DNA of 64,000 nucleotides from Ruegeria sp. EL01 (lineage in GTDB: Bacteria; Pseudomonadota; Alphaproteobacteria; Rhodobacterales; Rhodobacteraceae): positions 1 through 64,000 of the forward strand of contig NZ_OMPS01000044.1 of NCBI RefSeq assembly GCF_900313035.1. The letters are read 5' to 3'. Positions 46,822 through 55,169 of this stretch are shown piece after piece; positions within the stretch are counted from its first letter, which is position 1; every line of letters starts with the position of its first letter. A program made the position numbers and the translations under genes. The notes under the pieces are model-generated. The model ran no database searches and was not told the DNA's origin. It saw only the letters and a list, made by a program, of their open reading frames with translations.

Positions 46822-49262
46822 AGTTTGACGCGCTGCATTTTGGGATCATAGAGGGCCTCCAGCTGTACGTTGGCCGCGACACGTTCCGTTGCAACCTCCA
46901 GTTCGTAGTCACCAGATAGTATGTCGTTGGACGTAACACCATCCGGATCGCGCACATAGCCGTAGCCAATCGATTTGCCGACCGTATATCCGTAGCCGCC
47001 AGAGGTCAGCCACCCCACCCGCTCGCCGTTGCGATAGATCGTCTCGCGGCCCAGCAGAACGACATCGGGATCAACGGTAAAACAGGCCAGCATCTTCTTG
47101 ACGCCCTCACTTTTTTGCCGCTCGGACGCAGCACGGCCCTTGAAATCGGTATTCTTGCGCAGCTTAACCGCCCAGCCGAGGCCGGATTCAAACGGCGTGT
47201 GATCCGGGCCTATATCTGCCCCCCACGCGCGGTAACCTTTCTCCAACCGCAGGCTTTCAATCGCGCGGTACCCTGCATTGACCAGCCCGTGCGGTTTGCC
47301 CGCCTGCATCAGCGCATCATAGACGGTTTGCGCGTACTCGACCGGCAGGTGCAATTCCCACCCCAGTTCACCCACATAAGTTACGCGCAGTGCTTTGACC
47401 GGGCACCCGGCGATGCCAATGGTGCGGATGGTGCCGAACTTGAACCCGTCATTCGAAACGTCGTCTCTGGTTATCGCAGACAGAATATCGCGCGCTTTGG
47501 GTCCCATCAGGGACAGAACCGCGTTAGACGAAGTGATGTCGAACAACTGGCAATTCAAGCCTTCGGGAATGTTGCGGTTGATCCAGTCAAAATCATGGGT
47601 GGCGAACCCAGTACCGGTGACAATGTAGAACTCGTCATGCGCCACGCGACCGACGGTCAAATCGCATTCGATGCCGCCCTTGTCGTTCAGCATCTGGGTA
47701 TAGACCAGCGCGCCCACCGGTTTGTCCACGTCATTGGCGCAAATCCAGTTCATGGCGGCCAAAGCGTCTGGACCTTTCAGCGAGAATTTCGCGAATGAGG
47801 TCTGGTCGAACAGAACCGCCGCCTCGCGTGCAGCTTTATGTTCACGGCCCACGGCAGTGAACCAGTTCTGACGGCCAAAGCTGTATTCGTCCTTTGCAAC
47901 CTCGCCCTGTGTCGTGTCCGCAAACCAGTTGGGGCGTTCCCAGCCCAGCTTTTCGCCAAAACAGGCGCCCTGCTGTTTCAACACGTCATACAAGGGTGAT
48001 TTCCGGCAGGGGCGGCCCGAGTCATGTTCTTCATGTGGCCACGCCATGGTGTAGTGCTTGCCATACGCCTCGATCGTGCGGGTGCGCACCCAATCCGTGT
48101 CGAAATGCGGGCGACCAAAGCGGCGAATGTCCGCAGACCACAGATCGAACGGAGGCTCGCCCTTGGCGGCCCATTCCGCCAGCACCATACCGGCCCCGCC
48201 ACCCGCGGCGATGCCGAAGGCGTTAAAGCCTGCGCCAACGAAAAAGTTCTTGAGCTCGGGGGCTTCGCCGACGATGAAGTTACCATCTGGGGTAAAGCTT
48301 TCGGGCCCGTTGGTCAGGGTCTTGATCCCGGCCGTTTCCAGCGCGGGTACGCGGTCAAGTGACAGCTCCATGAGCTGTTCGAAATGGTCGAAATTGCTGT
48401 CCAGCAACGTGTAGTGAAAGCCCGTTGGGATGCCGTCCTTCGCCCAGGGGATCGGGTTGGGTTCATAGCCTCCCATAACCAGCCCGCCGACCTCTTCCTT
48501 GTAATAGGTCAGCCGGTCCGGATCACGCAGGGTTGGTAAGTTGCCGGGAACGCCAAAGGGCTCGGTTACCATGTATTGGTGCTCCATCGGCACAAGCGGC
48601 ACGTTGACACCAAATCGCGATGCAAAATCACGGGTCCACTGACCGGCGCAGACGATGACCTTTTCGCATTCGATGCGCCCATGTTCGGTGACGACAGCGC
48701 GGATCTTGCCGTTCTCAACCTCCAAATCAGTGACTTTGGTATCCTCGAATATCTTGGCACCTGCCATGCGGGCACCTTTGGCCAGCGCCTGCGTGATATC
48801 GGACGGGTTTGCCTGCCCATCCGTGGGCAGGAACGCGGCACCAATGACGTCAGAGATATCCATCAGCGGCCAAAGATCCTGTGCCTCTGTTGGTGTCAAA
48901 AGCTGCATGTCCAGACCAAAGCTATGGGCTGTCGTGGCCTGACGCTTCACCTCGGTCCAGCGTTCTTCGTTACAGGCTAGACGCAGCCCTCCATTCATCT
49001 TCCAGCCAGTCCCAAGCCCGGTTTCTTCTTCGAGCTTCTTGTAAAGGTCCACCGAATATCCCAGCAACTGGGTGATATTGGCATTCGAGCGTAGCTGACC
49101 CACCAGCCCCGCCGCGTGAAATGTCGTGCCCGAGGTCAGCTTTTTGCGTTCCAGCAGAACGGTGTCGGTCCAGCCCATTTTGGCCAGATGATAAGCGGTT
49201 GAACAACCGATGATACCGCCACCAATGATGACCGCTTTTGCAGAAGAGGGGAGTTCTGTCAT
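46818..49262 (-). CDS. Dimethylglycine/sarcosine dehydrogenase-like flavoprotein with GcvT domain
   Basis: Enzyme of 814 residues. The N-terminal DAO-type FAD domain starts AVIIGGGIIGCSTAYHLA, and His49 in SGTTFHAAGL matches the histidine that binds FAD covalently in dimethylglycine dehydrogenase. After residue 430 a GcvT-like folate domain follows (RVTYVGELGWELHLPVEYA, GYRAIESLRLEKGYRAWG), which captures formaldehyde as 5,10-methylene-tetrahydrofolate. Oxidative N-demethylation of dimethylglycine, sarcosine or a related amine is expected. It lies between the choline-kinase-like gene (8 bases) and the phosphatase gene. Confidence 0.88.
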   Translation of the reverse strand: MTELPSSAKAVIIGGGIIGCSTAYHLAKMGWTDTVLLERKKLTSGTTFHAAGLVGQLRSNANITQLLGYSVDLYKKLEEETGLGTGWKMNGGLRLACNEERWTEVKRQATTAHSFGLDMQLLTPTEAQDLWPLMDISDVIGAAFLPTDGQANPSDITQALAKGARMAGAKIFEDTKVTDLEVENGKIRAVVTEHGRIECEKVIVCAGQWTRDFASRFGVNVPLVPMEHQYMVTEPFGVPGNLPTLRDPDRLTYYKEEVGGLVMGGYEPNPIPWAKDGIPTGFHYTLLDSNFDHFEQLMELSLDRVPALETAGIKTLTNGPESFTPDGNFIVGEAPELKNFFVGAGFNAFGIAAGGGAGMVLAEWAAKGEPPFDLWSADIRRFGRPHFDTDWVRTRTIEAYGKHYTMAWPHEEHDSGRPCRKSPLYDVLKQQGACFGEKLGWERPNWFADTTQGEVAKDEYSFGRQNWFTAVGREHKAAREAAVLFDQTSFAKFSLKGPDALAAMNWICANDVDKPVGALVYTQMLNDKGGIECDLTVGRVAHDEFYIVTGTGFATHDFDWINRNIPEGLNCQLFDITSSNAVLSLMGPKARDILSAITRDDVSNDGFKFGTIRTIGIAGCPVKALRVTYVGELGWELHLPVEYAQTVYDALMQAGKPHGLVNAGYRAIESLRLEKGYRAWGADIGPDHTPFESGLGWAVKLRKNTDFKGRAASERQKSEGVKKMLACFTVDPDVVLLGRETIYRNGERVGWLTSGGYGYTVGKSIGYGYVRDPDGVTSNDILSGDYELEVATERVAANVQLEALYDPKMQRVKL

Positions 49263-49270
49263 GTCTGTCC

Positions 49271-50152
49271 TCAGGTATTTTTGAAATCTGCCAGGGCCGT
49301 GCGAAACCGCACGAGGTTCTCGGCTGTGTAAGCCGCGTAATCAAAGTCGATGTCTGATGTGAGTTGCGAAACCATGCTCCACATGGTTTCCCGCAACAAA
49401 GACGCGCATTTCATCGCGCTATAGCGGCGGCGTAGGACATCCGTCACAGGAGCCTCAAAGTAGGTCTCCAGCATCCAGTCTTCCTGCTGTGACGACAGCC
49501 CGTTATTCGAAGCCAAACCACCCAGATCGAACAGGGGAGAGTTGAACCCGGCATAATCGAAATCGATCAGCCACAATCGGCTTCCATCATCCAGAAAGTT
49601 GCCACACAGCAGGTCATTGTGGCCGAACACAATGTCATACGGCCCGGCCTCTTGTTCCAGGTGGTTGCCCGTCTCCACAAGTTCGGGCACCAGCGACAGA
49701 TGCGAACTGCCGCGATCCTTCAAAGTGGCGCCGTAGTCGCGGATGACATGAAAGACCCAGAACACCAGCGACGGGCCGCGCAGATGTTTGGGAACGTCGT
49801 GATGACATGATTTCACCAGATCCAGAACACGCGGCAGCATATCGGGCTGACGCACGTCCTCTTCGGTCAGCGTGCGGCTTTCGACATAGTCCAGAACCGT
49901 CAGATCATCCGCCGCATGAACCACCGCCGGTGAAAGTCCCGCAGCGTGCGCGGCCTTGTTAGCCGCCAGTTCGTTAAAGCACATGACCTGATGCAAAGGA
50001 ATATCGGCGCCGACACGCACAACGAATTTGCCCGCCGCGTCCTGAACCAGGTAATTGACGTTGGTAATGCCACCTGTCAGCGGTTCGGCTGTGATATCGC
50101 CCTCCCAGATGGGCAAGGCCCGGATGCGAGTCATCAGATCGGATTGGCTCAT
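49271..50152 (-). CDS. Choline/ethanolamine kinase-like phosphotransferase
   Basis: Protein of 293 residues with a protein-kinase-like APH/choline kinase fold. The ATP site is LTGGITNVNYLV and FVVRVG; Brenner's motif is FGHNDLLCGNFL and the metal motif LIDFDYAGFNSPLFDLGG. The IDFDYAG sequence is typical of the choline/ethanolamine kinase group rather than antibiotic kinases. It is 1 base downstream of the permease gene, so phosphorylation of an imported aminoalcohol is likely. ATG 50152 is preferred over the in-frame 50200, which overlaps the permease. Confidence 0.85.
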   Translation of the reverse strand: MSQSDLMTRIRALPIWEGDITAEPLTGGITNVNYLVQDAAGKFVVRVGADIPLHQVMCFNELAANKAAHAAGLSPAVVHAADDLTVLDYVESRTLTEEDVRQPDMLPRVLDLVKSCHHDVPKHLRGPSLVFWVFHVIRDYGATLKDRGSSHLSLVPELVETGNHLEQEAGPYDIVFGHNDLLCGNFLDDGSRLWLIDFDYAGFNSPLFDLGGLASNNGLSSQQEDWMLETYFEAPVTDVLRRRYSAMKCASLLRETMWSMVSQLTSDIDFDYAAYTAENLVRFRTALADFKNT

Positions 50153-50153
50153 C

Positions 50154-52145
50154 TCAACTCTCCAGTCCAAAGCGGATGCGGGCCTGACGGGCACCGGCAT
50201 TGATCAACCTGTCGGCGATGATGGCAATGAAGGCGATCGACAGCCCCGCGACCAATCCGCGGCCGGTATCTGCCTTCGTCAGTGCAATGTAGACCTCCTG
50301 ACCCAGATCGCGCGTGCCGACCAGGGCGGTGATCACCAGCATGGACAGGGCCAGCATGATCGTCTGATTGATGCCCAACAAAATCTCGGGCAAGGCCATC
50401 GGTAGTCGGATATGACGCAGCAGCTGTCTGGGGGTACAGCCCGAGACCAGCCCGGCCTCGATCAGATCCTCGCTGACGGATCGCACCCCATGGGCGGCAT
50501 AGCGCACCGCCGGGGCCAGCGCGTATAGCACGATGGCAATCAGCGCGGTGAAATCCCCGACGCGAAACAGCATCACCACCGGGATCAGATAGACAAAGCT
50601 GGGCAAGGTTTGCAGCGTGTCGATCAGAAGGTTGATCACCGTGCCCGCGCGTTTGTTGAGCGCTGCAAGGACACCCATCGGAACCCCGATCACCGTCGCC
50701 AGAATAACCGACGCACCGCATAGGTAGACCGTAACCATTGCCTTGGCCCACAGGCCCGACAACAGGATCAGCGACGCCATACCGCCACATAGTAGCGCCA
50801 GCCTCCAGCCACCCGCATGCCAGCCCAGCAGGGTCAACATGGCGATTGCCCAAGGCCACGGGATGCCCAGCAGAACCTTTTTGATCGGGATCATGAACCA
50901 GTTCAGGAAAAAGACTTTGATCGCTTCGAACGTGTCAAAGTAGTTCACATTCAGGTATTTGACCGTGTCATCCCAGAAGGCGCCGGTGGTGATCGTCTGG
51001 CTTTCGGGATATTCCAGCAGCAGAGGCGAGAACTGTCCAAGCACCCAGGTCAGGACCAGCAGGATCAGAACCAGCGTCGTGCGGCGATGTCTATACACCC
51101 AAGCGCCGGTAGCGGGTTTGTGTACCTGCCCCATGCGCTCGGCAAAGGCCTGGCTTAGCCGGTCGACAGCGATGGCCAGAACGACGATGGCGATGCCGGC
51201 CTCGAACCCAGCGCCGATATCGAGGCGGCGCAACGCGGCCAGAACGTCAAATCCCAGTCCGCCCGCACCAATCATCGAGGCGATGATGACCATGTTCAAC
51301 GTCAGCATGATCACCTGATTCACGCCGACCATCAGGCTGTGACTGGCCGAAGGGACAAGAATTCTCCACATCAGTTGCCGTTTGGTGGTGCCTGCCATAC
51401 GACCAAAATCCAGAATTTCCGGGTCAACCGCTTTCAACGATAGGGTGGTGATGCGCACCATCGGCGGCGTGGCATAGATGATGGTTGCAACCAGTGCCGA
51501 GATTGGGCCGAACCCAAACATAAACAGAATGGGCACGAGGTAGGCAAAGATCGGGATCGTTTGCATTAGGTCGAGAATGGGCGAGATGATGCGTTCGAAC
51601 GCCGGGTGGCGATAGGCCAGAATGCCAAGCATCAACCCGCCTCCCGCGCCAATCGGCACCGCAATCAAGACCGATGCGAGCGTGACCATGGCGCTGTCCC
51701 ATTGGCCAAAGATCGCAAGATATATGAAACAGCCGCCGACCAGTATCGCCAGGCCCCAGTCACGGCAATATTGCCCCAGCGCTATGACCGCAGTCGTCAC
51801 CACGATCCAGCTGATCGCGGGCAGAAGAACCTGCGCGTCATTGCCCTGTCCGCGAACAAACCCGTCTGCCAGCAAGGACAGAACAAGATTGTAGGGTTGT
51901 TCGATGGCCCAGGCGATGGCCCGTGTCACATCAGTAAAAGAAACCGGCCCGATGGCAGCGTCTTCGATCAACCACGCCATGGCAGACGAGATATACGTCT
52001 TGAAGGGGATCACCCAGGCCAACGGGAATTTGGTCAGCCATCGGGCGTCCAGCGACTTGGACAGGTCACGCCCGAAATAGCCCAGCAGGATTGTAAAGAT
52101 CACCAGAGTCAGAATAACGACCTGATTTCGGGTCAGACGCATCAT
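50154..52145 (-). CDS. Fused double-permease of a glycine betaine/TMAO-type ABC transporter
   Basis: Protein of 663 residues containing two complete binding-protein-dependent permease domains in one chain. Each has an EAA loop for the ATPase: the first at LDFGRMAGTTKRQLMWRILV (near 253), the second at EAGLVSGCTPRQLLRHIRLP (near 580). The halves share SPILDLMQTIPIFAYL and LIDTLQTLPSFVYLIP, showing an internal duplication. The R. pomeroyi TMAO importer TmoXWV has a similar set. It overlaps the ATPase gene by 4 bases. The substrate is probably a quaternary or methylated amine. Confidence 0.9.
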   Translation of the reverse strand: MMRLTRNQVVILTLVIFTILLGYFGRDLSKSLDARWLTKFPLAWVIPFKTYISSAMAWLIEDAAIGPVSFTDVTRAIAWAIEQPYNLVLSLLADGFVRGQGNDAQVLLPAISWIVVTTAVIALGQYCRDWGLAILVGGCFIYLAIFGQWDSAMVTLASVLIAVPIGAGGGLMLGILAYRHPAFERIISPILDLMQTIPIFAYLVPILFMFGFGPISALVATIIYATPPMVRITTLSLKAVDPEILDFGRMAGTTKRQLMWRILVPSASHSLMVGVNQVIMLTLNMVIIASMIGAGGLGFDVLAALRRLDIGAGFEAGIAIVVLAIAVDRLSQAFAERMGQVHKPATGAWVYRHRRTTLVLILLVLTWVLGQFSPLLLEYPESQTITTGAFWDDTVKYLNVNYFDTFEAIKVFFLNWFMIPIKKVLLGIPWPWAIAMLTLLGWHAGGWRLALLCGGMASLILLSGLWAKAMVTVYLCGASVILATVIGVPMGVLAALNKRAGTVINLLIDTLQTLPSFVYLIPVVMLFRVGDFTALIAIVLYALAPAVRYAAHGVRSVSEDLIEAGLVSGCTPRQLLRHIRLPMALPEILLGINQTIMLALSMLVITALVGTRDLGQEVYIALTKADTGRGLVAGLSIAFIAIIADRLINAGARQARIRFGLES

Positions 52146-53164
52146 CCGGGCTCGCCTTGTCCAAACAAAACATGCGCCACGGCTTTGCGGTCGATTGAAC
52201 CGACCACCTGCCCAGCATCATCAGATACCGGCAAGGGCGCGTCCGCGGCGATGATCCGCTCGGCGACTTCAGACACTTTTGTATTCAGCGGGATGGGCTC
52301 ACCTTCACCGCGCAGTTCGCGACTCATCACGCCACCCACGGTCAGGACCTTGGATCGCGGGATGTGGTGGGTAAATTCCGCCACGTAGTCCGTGGCCGGA
52401 TTCATCACCAGATCTTCGGGAGTGGCGATCTGGATCACTTCGCCGTCTTTCATGATGGCAATTCGGTCGGCGAGGCGAACGGCCTCTTCAAAGTCGTGGG
52501 TGATGAAGACAATTGTCTTGTGCAGCCGTTCCTGCAGTCGCAGAAACTCATCCTGCATTTCGCGTCGGATCAACGGATCAAGCGCGGAAAACGGCTCATC
52601 CAGAAACCACAGGTCCGGCTCTGTCACCAAAGAACGGGCGATGCCCACACGTTGCTGCTGCCCGCCGGACAGTTCACGCGGGTAATTGTCCTCGCGTCCC
52701 TCAAGGCCGACCAGTTCGACCACCTCACGCGCCTTTGCCTCGGCGTCCGGTTTGGGAACAGCCTGTATCGTCAGCGGGAACATGACGTTTTGCAGAACGG
52801 TCAGATGCGGCAACAGCGCAAAATGCTGAAACACCATGCCCATCTTGTGACGGCGAATTTCGATCAACTCGGCCTCGCTGGCGTGCAGCAGATCAACTCC
52901 GTCGAACAACACCTCGCCGCCCGTGGGCTCGATCAGACGCGACAAACAGCGCACCAAGGTGGATTTGCCCGACCCGGACAGCCCCATGATGACAAAAATC
53001 TCACCCTCGGCAATTTCGATATTCGCGTTGCGCACCGCCCCTATGACACCGGCCGAGCGGATATCTTGGTCGGTCGGATCAGGGGATCGCTGCAATAAAG
53101 ACGCAGCATTTGCACCGTAGAGTTTCCAAACATTACGGCAGGACAATTTCGTCTTCGGAGTCAT
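52142..53164 (-). CDS. Glycine betaine/TMAO-type ABC transporter ATPase with CBS-like tail
   Basis: ATPase of 340 residues of the ProV/OpuA group. It has Walker A GLSGSGKST, Q-loop MVFQHFALLPH, signature LSGGQQQR, Walker B LWFLDEPFSALD and FITHDFEEA. The extra segment before Walker A (ASLLQRSPDPTDQDIRSAG) is typical for this group. The last 70 residues contain a single CBS-like unit that could sense ionic strength. The start at 53164 is preferred; the frame is open to 53317 across an intercistronic hairpin. Confidence 0.92.
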   Translation of the reverse strand: MTPKTKLSCRNVWKLYGANAASLLQRSPDPTDQDIRSAGVIGAVRNANIEIAEGEIFVIMGLSGSGKSTLVRCLSRLIEPTGGEVLFDGVDLLHASEAELIEIRRHKMGMVFQHFALLPHLTVLQNVMFPLTIQAVPKPDAEAKAREVVELVGLEGREDNYPRELSGGQQQRVGIARSLVTEPDLWFLDEPFSALDPLIRREMQDEFLRLQERLHKTIVFITHDFEEAVRLADRIAIMKDGEVIQIATPEDLVMNPATDYVAEFTHHIPRSKVLTVGGVMSRELRGEGEPIPLNTKVSEVAERIIAADAPLPVSDDAGQVVGSIDRKAVAHVLFGQGEPG

Positions 53165-53195
53165 TTTGTATTCCGGTCGAAAGGCTGGAAAAGGA

Positions 53196-53225
53196 CCGGG
53201 GCGAGAGAGAGGATGCCTGCCCCGG
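53196..53225 (-). other. Intercistronic hairpin after the binding protein gene
   Basis: CCGGGGC and GCCCCGG form a perfect 7-base GC stem with a 16-base loop in the 70 bases between the binding protein and ATPase genes. There is no T-run. Such hairpins stabilise the upstream mRNA and raise binding protein levels relative to the membrane parts. Confidence 0.5.
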
Positions 53226-53234
53226 CCGTACGGA

Positions 53235-54182
53235 TTACTTCGAGACCCAACCGGACCAGCGGTCTTTGTTGGTCTGCATCCAATCCGCAACCACAGTGTC
53301 GATTTCGACGCCGTCAAGATCGGCCTTGCCGACCATTGCGCTCATCTCGTCATTGTTGATGTTGTAGGCTTCTATGATGTCGTAAGCGCCGGGCCACTTT
53401 TCCTGCAGACCTGACCAGGCCGCCTTCCAGATGGGACCGCGGGGCTTGCCACAATCATAGGCCATATTCGGGTTCACACCGACTGATGGATCCGAATAGC
53501 ATTCCGCAGAGAACGGCGGGAATTCGACAAATTCGCCATCATATTTTGCCGGAGCCCAATGAGGGACATAGACCCACAGCATGATTGGATCTTCGCGCTG
53601 GTAAGCGGATTCCAACTCGGCAAACAAGGCGGCATCGGTGCCTGCATGGACAACTTCGAACTCCAGCTCCAGCGCTTCGACACGTTCTTCGTCAAACCCG
53701 CCCCAGGTTACCGGGCCACCTACGTAACGGCCCATCGGGTCGGTTTCAGCTGTGGCGAATTCTTCCGCGCAGTCTTTCAGCGCCTCCCAATTCGGCAGGC
53801 CGGGGCAGCGGTCCTTCATGTACGAGGGGTACCACCACTCTTCAATCGCCATCAGCCCGGTTTCGCCCACATTGACCACATTGCCGGTGGAGGTGGCATC
53901 GTCCAACGCTTCGCGCCCGGTGGTTTCCCAGATTTCCATCGCCAGATGCAGATCGCCCGTCTTGAGGCCCGCAAACTGCGCAATGTAGTCGGCTTGCACA
54001 TATTCAACGTTGTATCCCGCCTCTTGCAGGATCGATCCCATGATCTTGGTGTTAATCAACTGGCCGGACCAGTCGTGCAGGGTCAGCTTGATCGGATCAG
54101 ATGATTCCGCCGCCCAAGCCGCAGTTATCGATGTCGTTGCTGCGAAGGCGAACGCCCCCAAGGCACTGATTTTCCGTGTCAT
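53235..54182 (-). CDS. Periplasmic substrate-binding protein of a glycine betaine/TMAO-type ABC transporter
   Basis: Protein of 315 residues with a signal peptide ending TTSITAAWA. The mature part (SDPIKLTLHDWSGQLINTKIMG and GYNVEYVQADYIAQFAGLKTGDLHLAMEIWE, here quoted in pieces) is the OpuAC/ProX fold. Several Trp residues (HDWSG, EIWETTG, EEWWYPSY, PHWAP) are placed to form the aromatic cage that binds trimethylammonium groups. Resemblance to TmoX of Ruegeria pomeroyi is strong by eye, but no trimethylamine monooxygenase or TMAO demethylase gene is nearby, so the substrate may be choline, betaine or another methylated amine. A GGGAG site precedes the start. Confidence 0.88.
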   Translation of the reverse strand: MTRKISALGAFAFAATTSITAAWAAESSDPIKLTLHDWSGQLINTKIMGSILQEAGYNVEYVQADYIAQFAGLKTGDLHLAMEIWETTGREALDDATSTGNVVNVGETGLMAIEEWWYPSYMKDRCPGLPNWEALKDCAEEFATAETDPMGRYVGGPVTWGGFDEERVEALELEFEVVHAGTDAALFAELESAYQREDPIMLWVYVPHWAPAKYDGEFVEFPPFSAECYSDPSVGVNPNMAYDCGKPRGPIWKAAWSGLQEKWPGAYDIIEAYNINNDEMSAMVGKADLDGVEIDTVVADWMQTNKDRWSGWVSK

Positions 54183-54387
54183 CTCTTGCTCCCGGTTGTG
54201 GCTTTTTGTGTGTATTATTCTTTTTATTGGAATCAGACTGCGGAAAATTTGCACATCAGTCAACTAAAACCACATAATGTCACAAAGTATCATTTAAAAG
54301 CCTCGTAAATTTGGGTTTCGGCATCAAAAGTTAGGCTTTTTGTTGCATTTTGCCACAGCGCTTTTTATCAAACTGGGTGGAGGCACC

Positions 54388-55167
54388 ATGACGAGACCAA
54401 GAAAAACCACAAATCAGCGTGAGGAAGAGATTCTGCGGGAACTGCAGCGCGCTGGTGGTTCGTGCCGTGTCAGTTACTTGGCAAATCGCCTGAATGTCTC
54501 AAATGAAACGATCCGCCGAAACATTCGAACCCTTGAAGATGCGCAGGCCGTTCGCAAGGTCCATGGCGGTGTGCATCTGGTTGAAACTGTCACAGAGCAA
54601 CCCTTTCAAAGCCGTATGGACACGCATGCACAGGAAAAAGCCAGATTGGCCGCATCTGTCGTTGAGATGATAAGCGACGGAGATTCCGTGTTTCTGGATA
54701 TCGGGTCGACGACGGCCTATGTGGCGACTGCGCTCAAAGCGAGATCAAATTTACTGATCGTAACCAACTCGGTTTTTGTCGCGTATACTCTGAGCTCTCA
54801 TAACAACAACCGGGTCTTTTTGGCGGGCGGCGAGCTGCGCCAACACGATGGGGGCGCATTTGGCGCCGAAGCGATCGAACTGGTGCAAAAACTGAATGTT
54901 CAGTTTGCAATACTCTCGATCGGCGCAATCAGCGCGGAAATGGGCTTTATGCTGCATGACCTGCAAGAGGCCAACCTGACCAAGATCGCGGCGAAGAACG
55001 CCCAGATCCGCATTGCTGTCGCCGATGGCGAAAAGTTCAACAAGCGCGCGCCGATTGCACTGGATAGCTCGGTGCAACTGGATGTTCTGGTGACGGATCA
55101 AGATCCCCCTGCCGAGATCGCCAGCATGCTTCGGGATCGTGACATCGACCTGGTTGTCGCAAACTAG
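54388..55167 (+). CDS. DeoR family regulator, divergent from the methylamine transporter operon
   Basis: Regulator of 259 residues. The N-terminal HTH has REEEILRELQRAGG and VSYLANRLNVSNETIRRNI, the standard DeoR pattern, then a sugar-phosphate-isomerase-like domain with DIGSTTAYVA and VTNSVFVAYTL. Effectors of this family are usually phosphorylated small molecules, which fits the kinase encoded in the divergent operon. The start at 54388 has a GGAGG site 5 bases upstream; ATG 54340 is rejected. The AT-rich 205-base gap to the binding protein gene should hold its operator. Confidence 0.88.
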   Translation: MTRPRKTTNQREEEILRELQRAGGSCRVSYLANRLNVSNETIRRNIRTLEDAQAVRKVHGGVHLVETVTEQPFQSRMDTHAQEKARLAASVVEMISDGDSVFLDIGSTTAYVATALKARSNLLIVTNSVFVAYTLSSHNNNRVFLAGGELRQHDGGAFGAEAIELVQKLNVQFAILSIGAISAEMGFMLHDLQEANLTKIAAKNAQIRIAVADGEKFNKRAPIALDSSVQLDVLVTDQDPPAEIASMLRDRDIDLVVAN

Positions 55168-55169
55168 AT

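Noticed and set aside
46818..55167. Complete TMAO catabolic cluster
   Set aside because: The transporter resembles TmoXWV, but no trimethylamine monooxygenase or TMAO demethylase gene is within the window.
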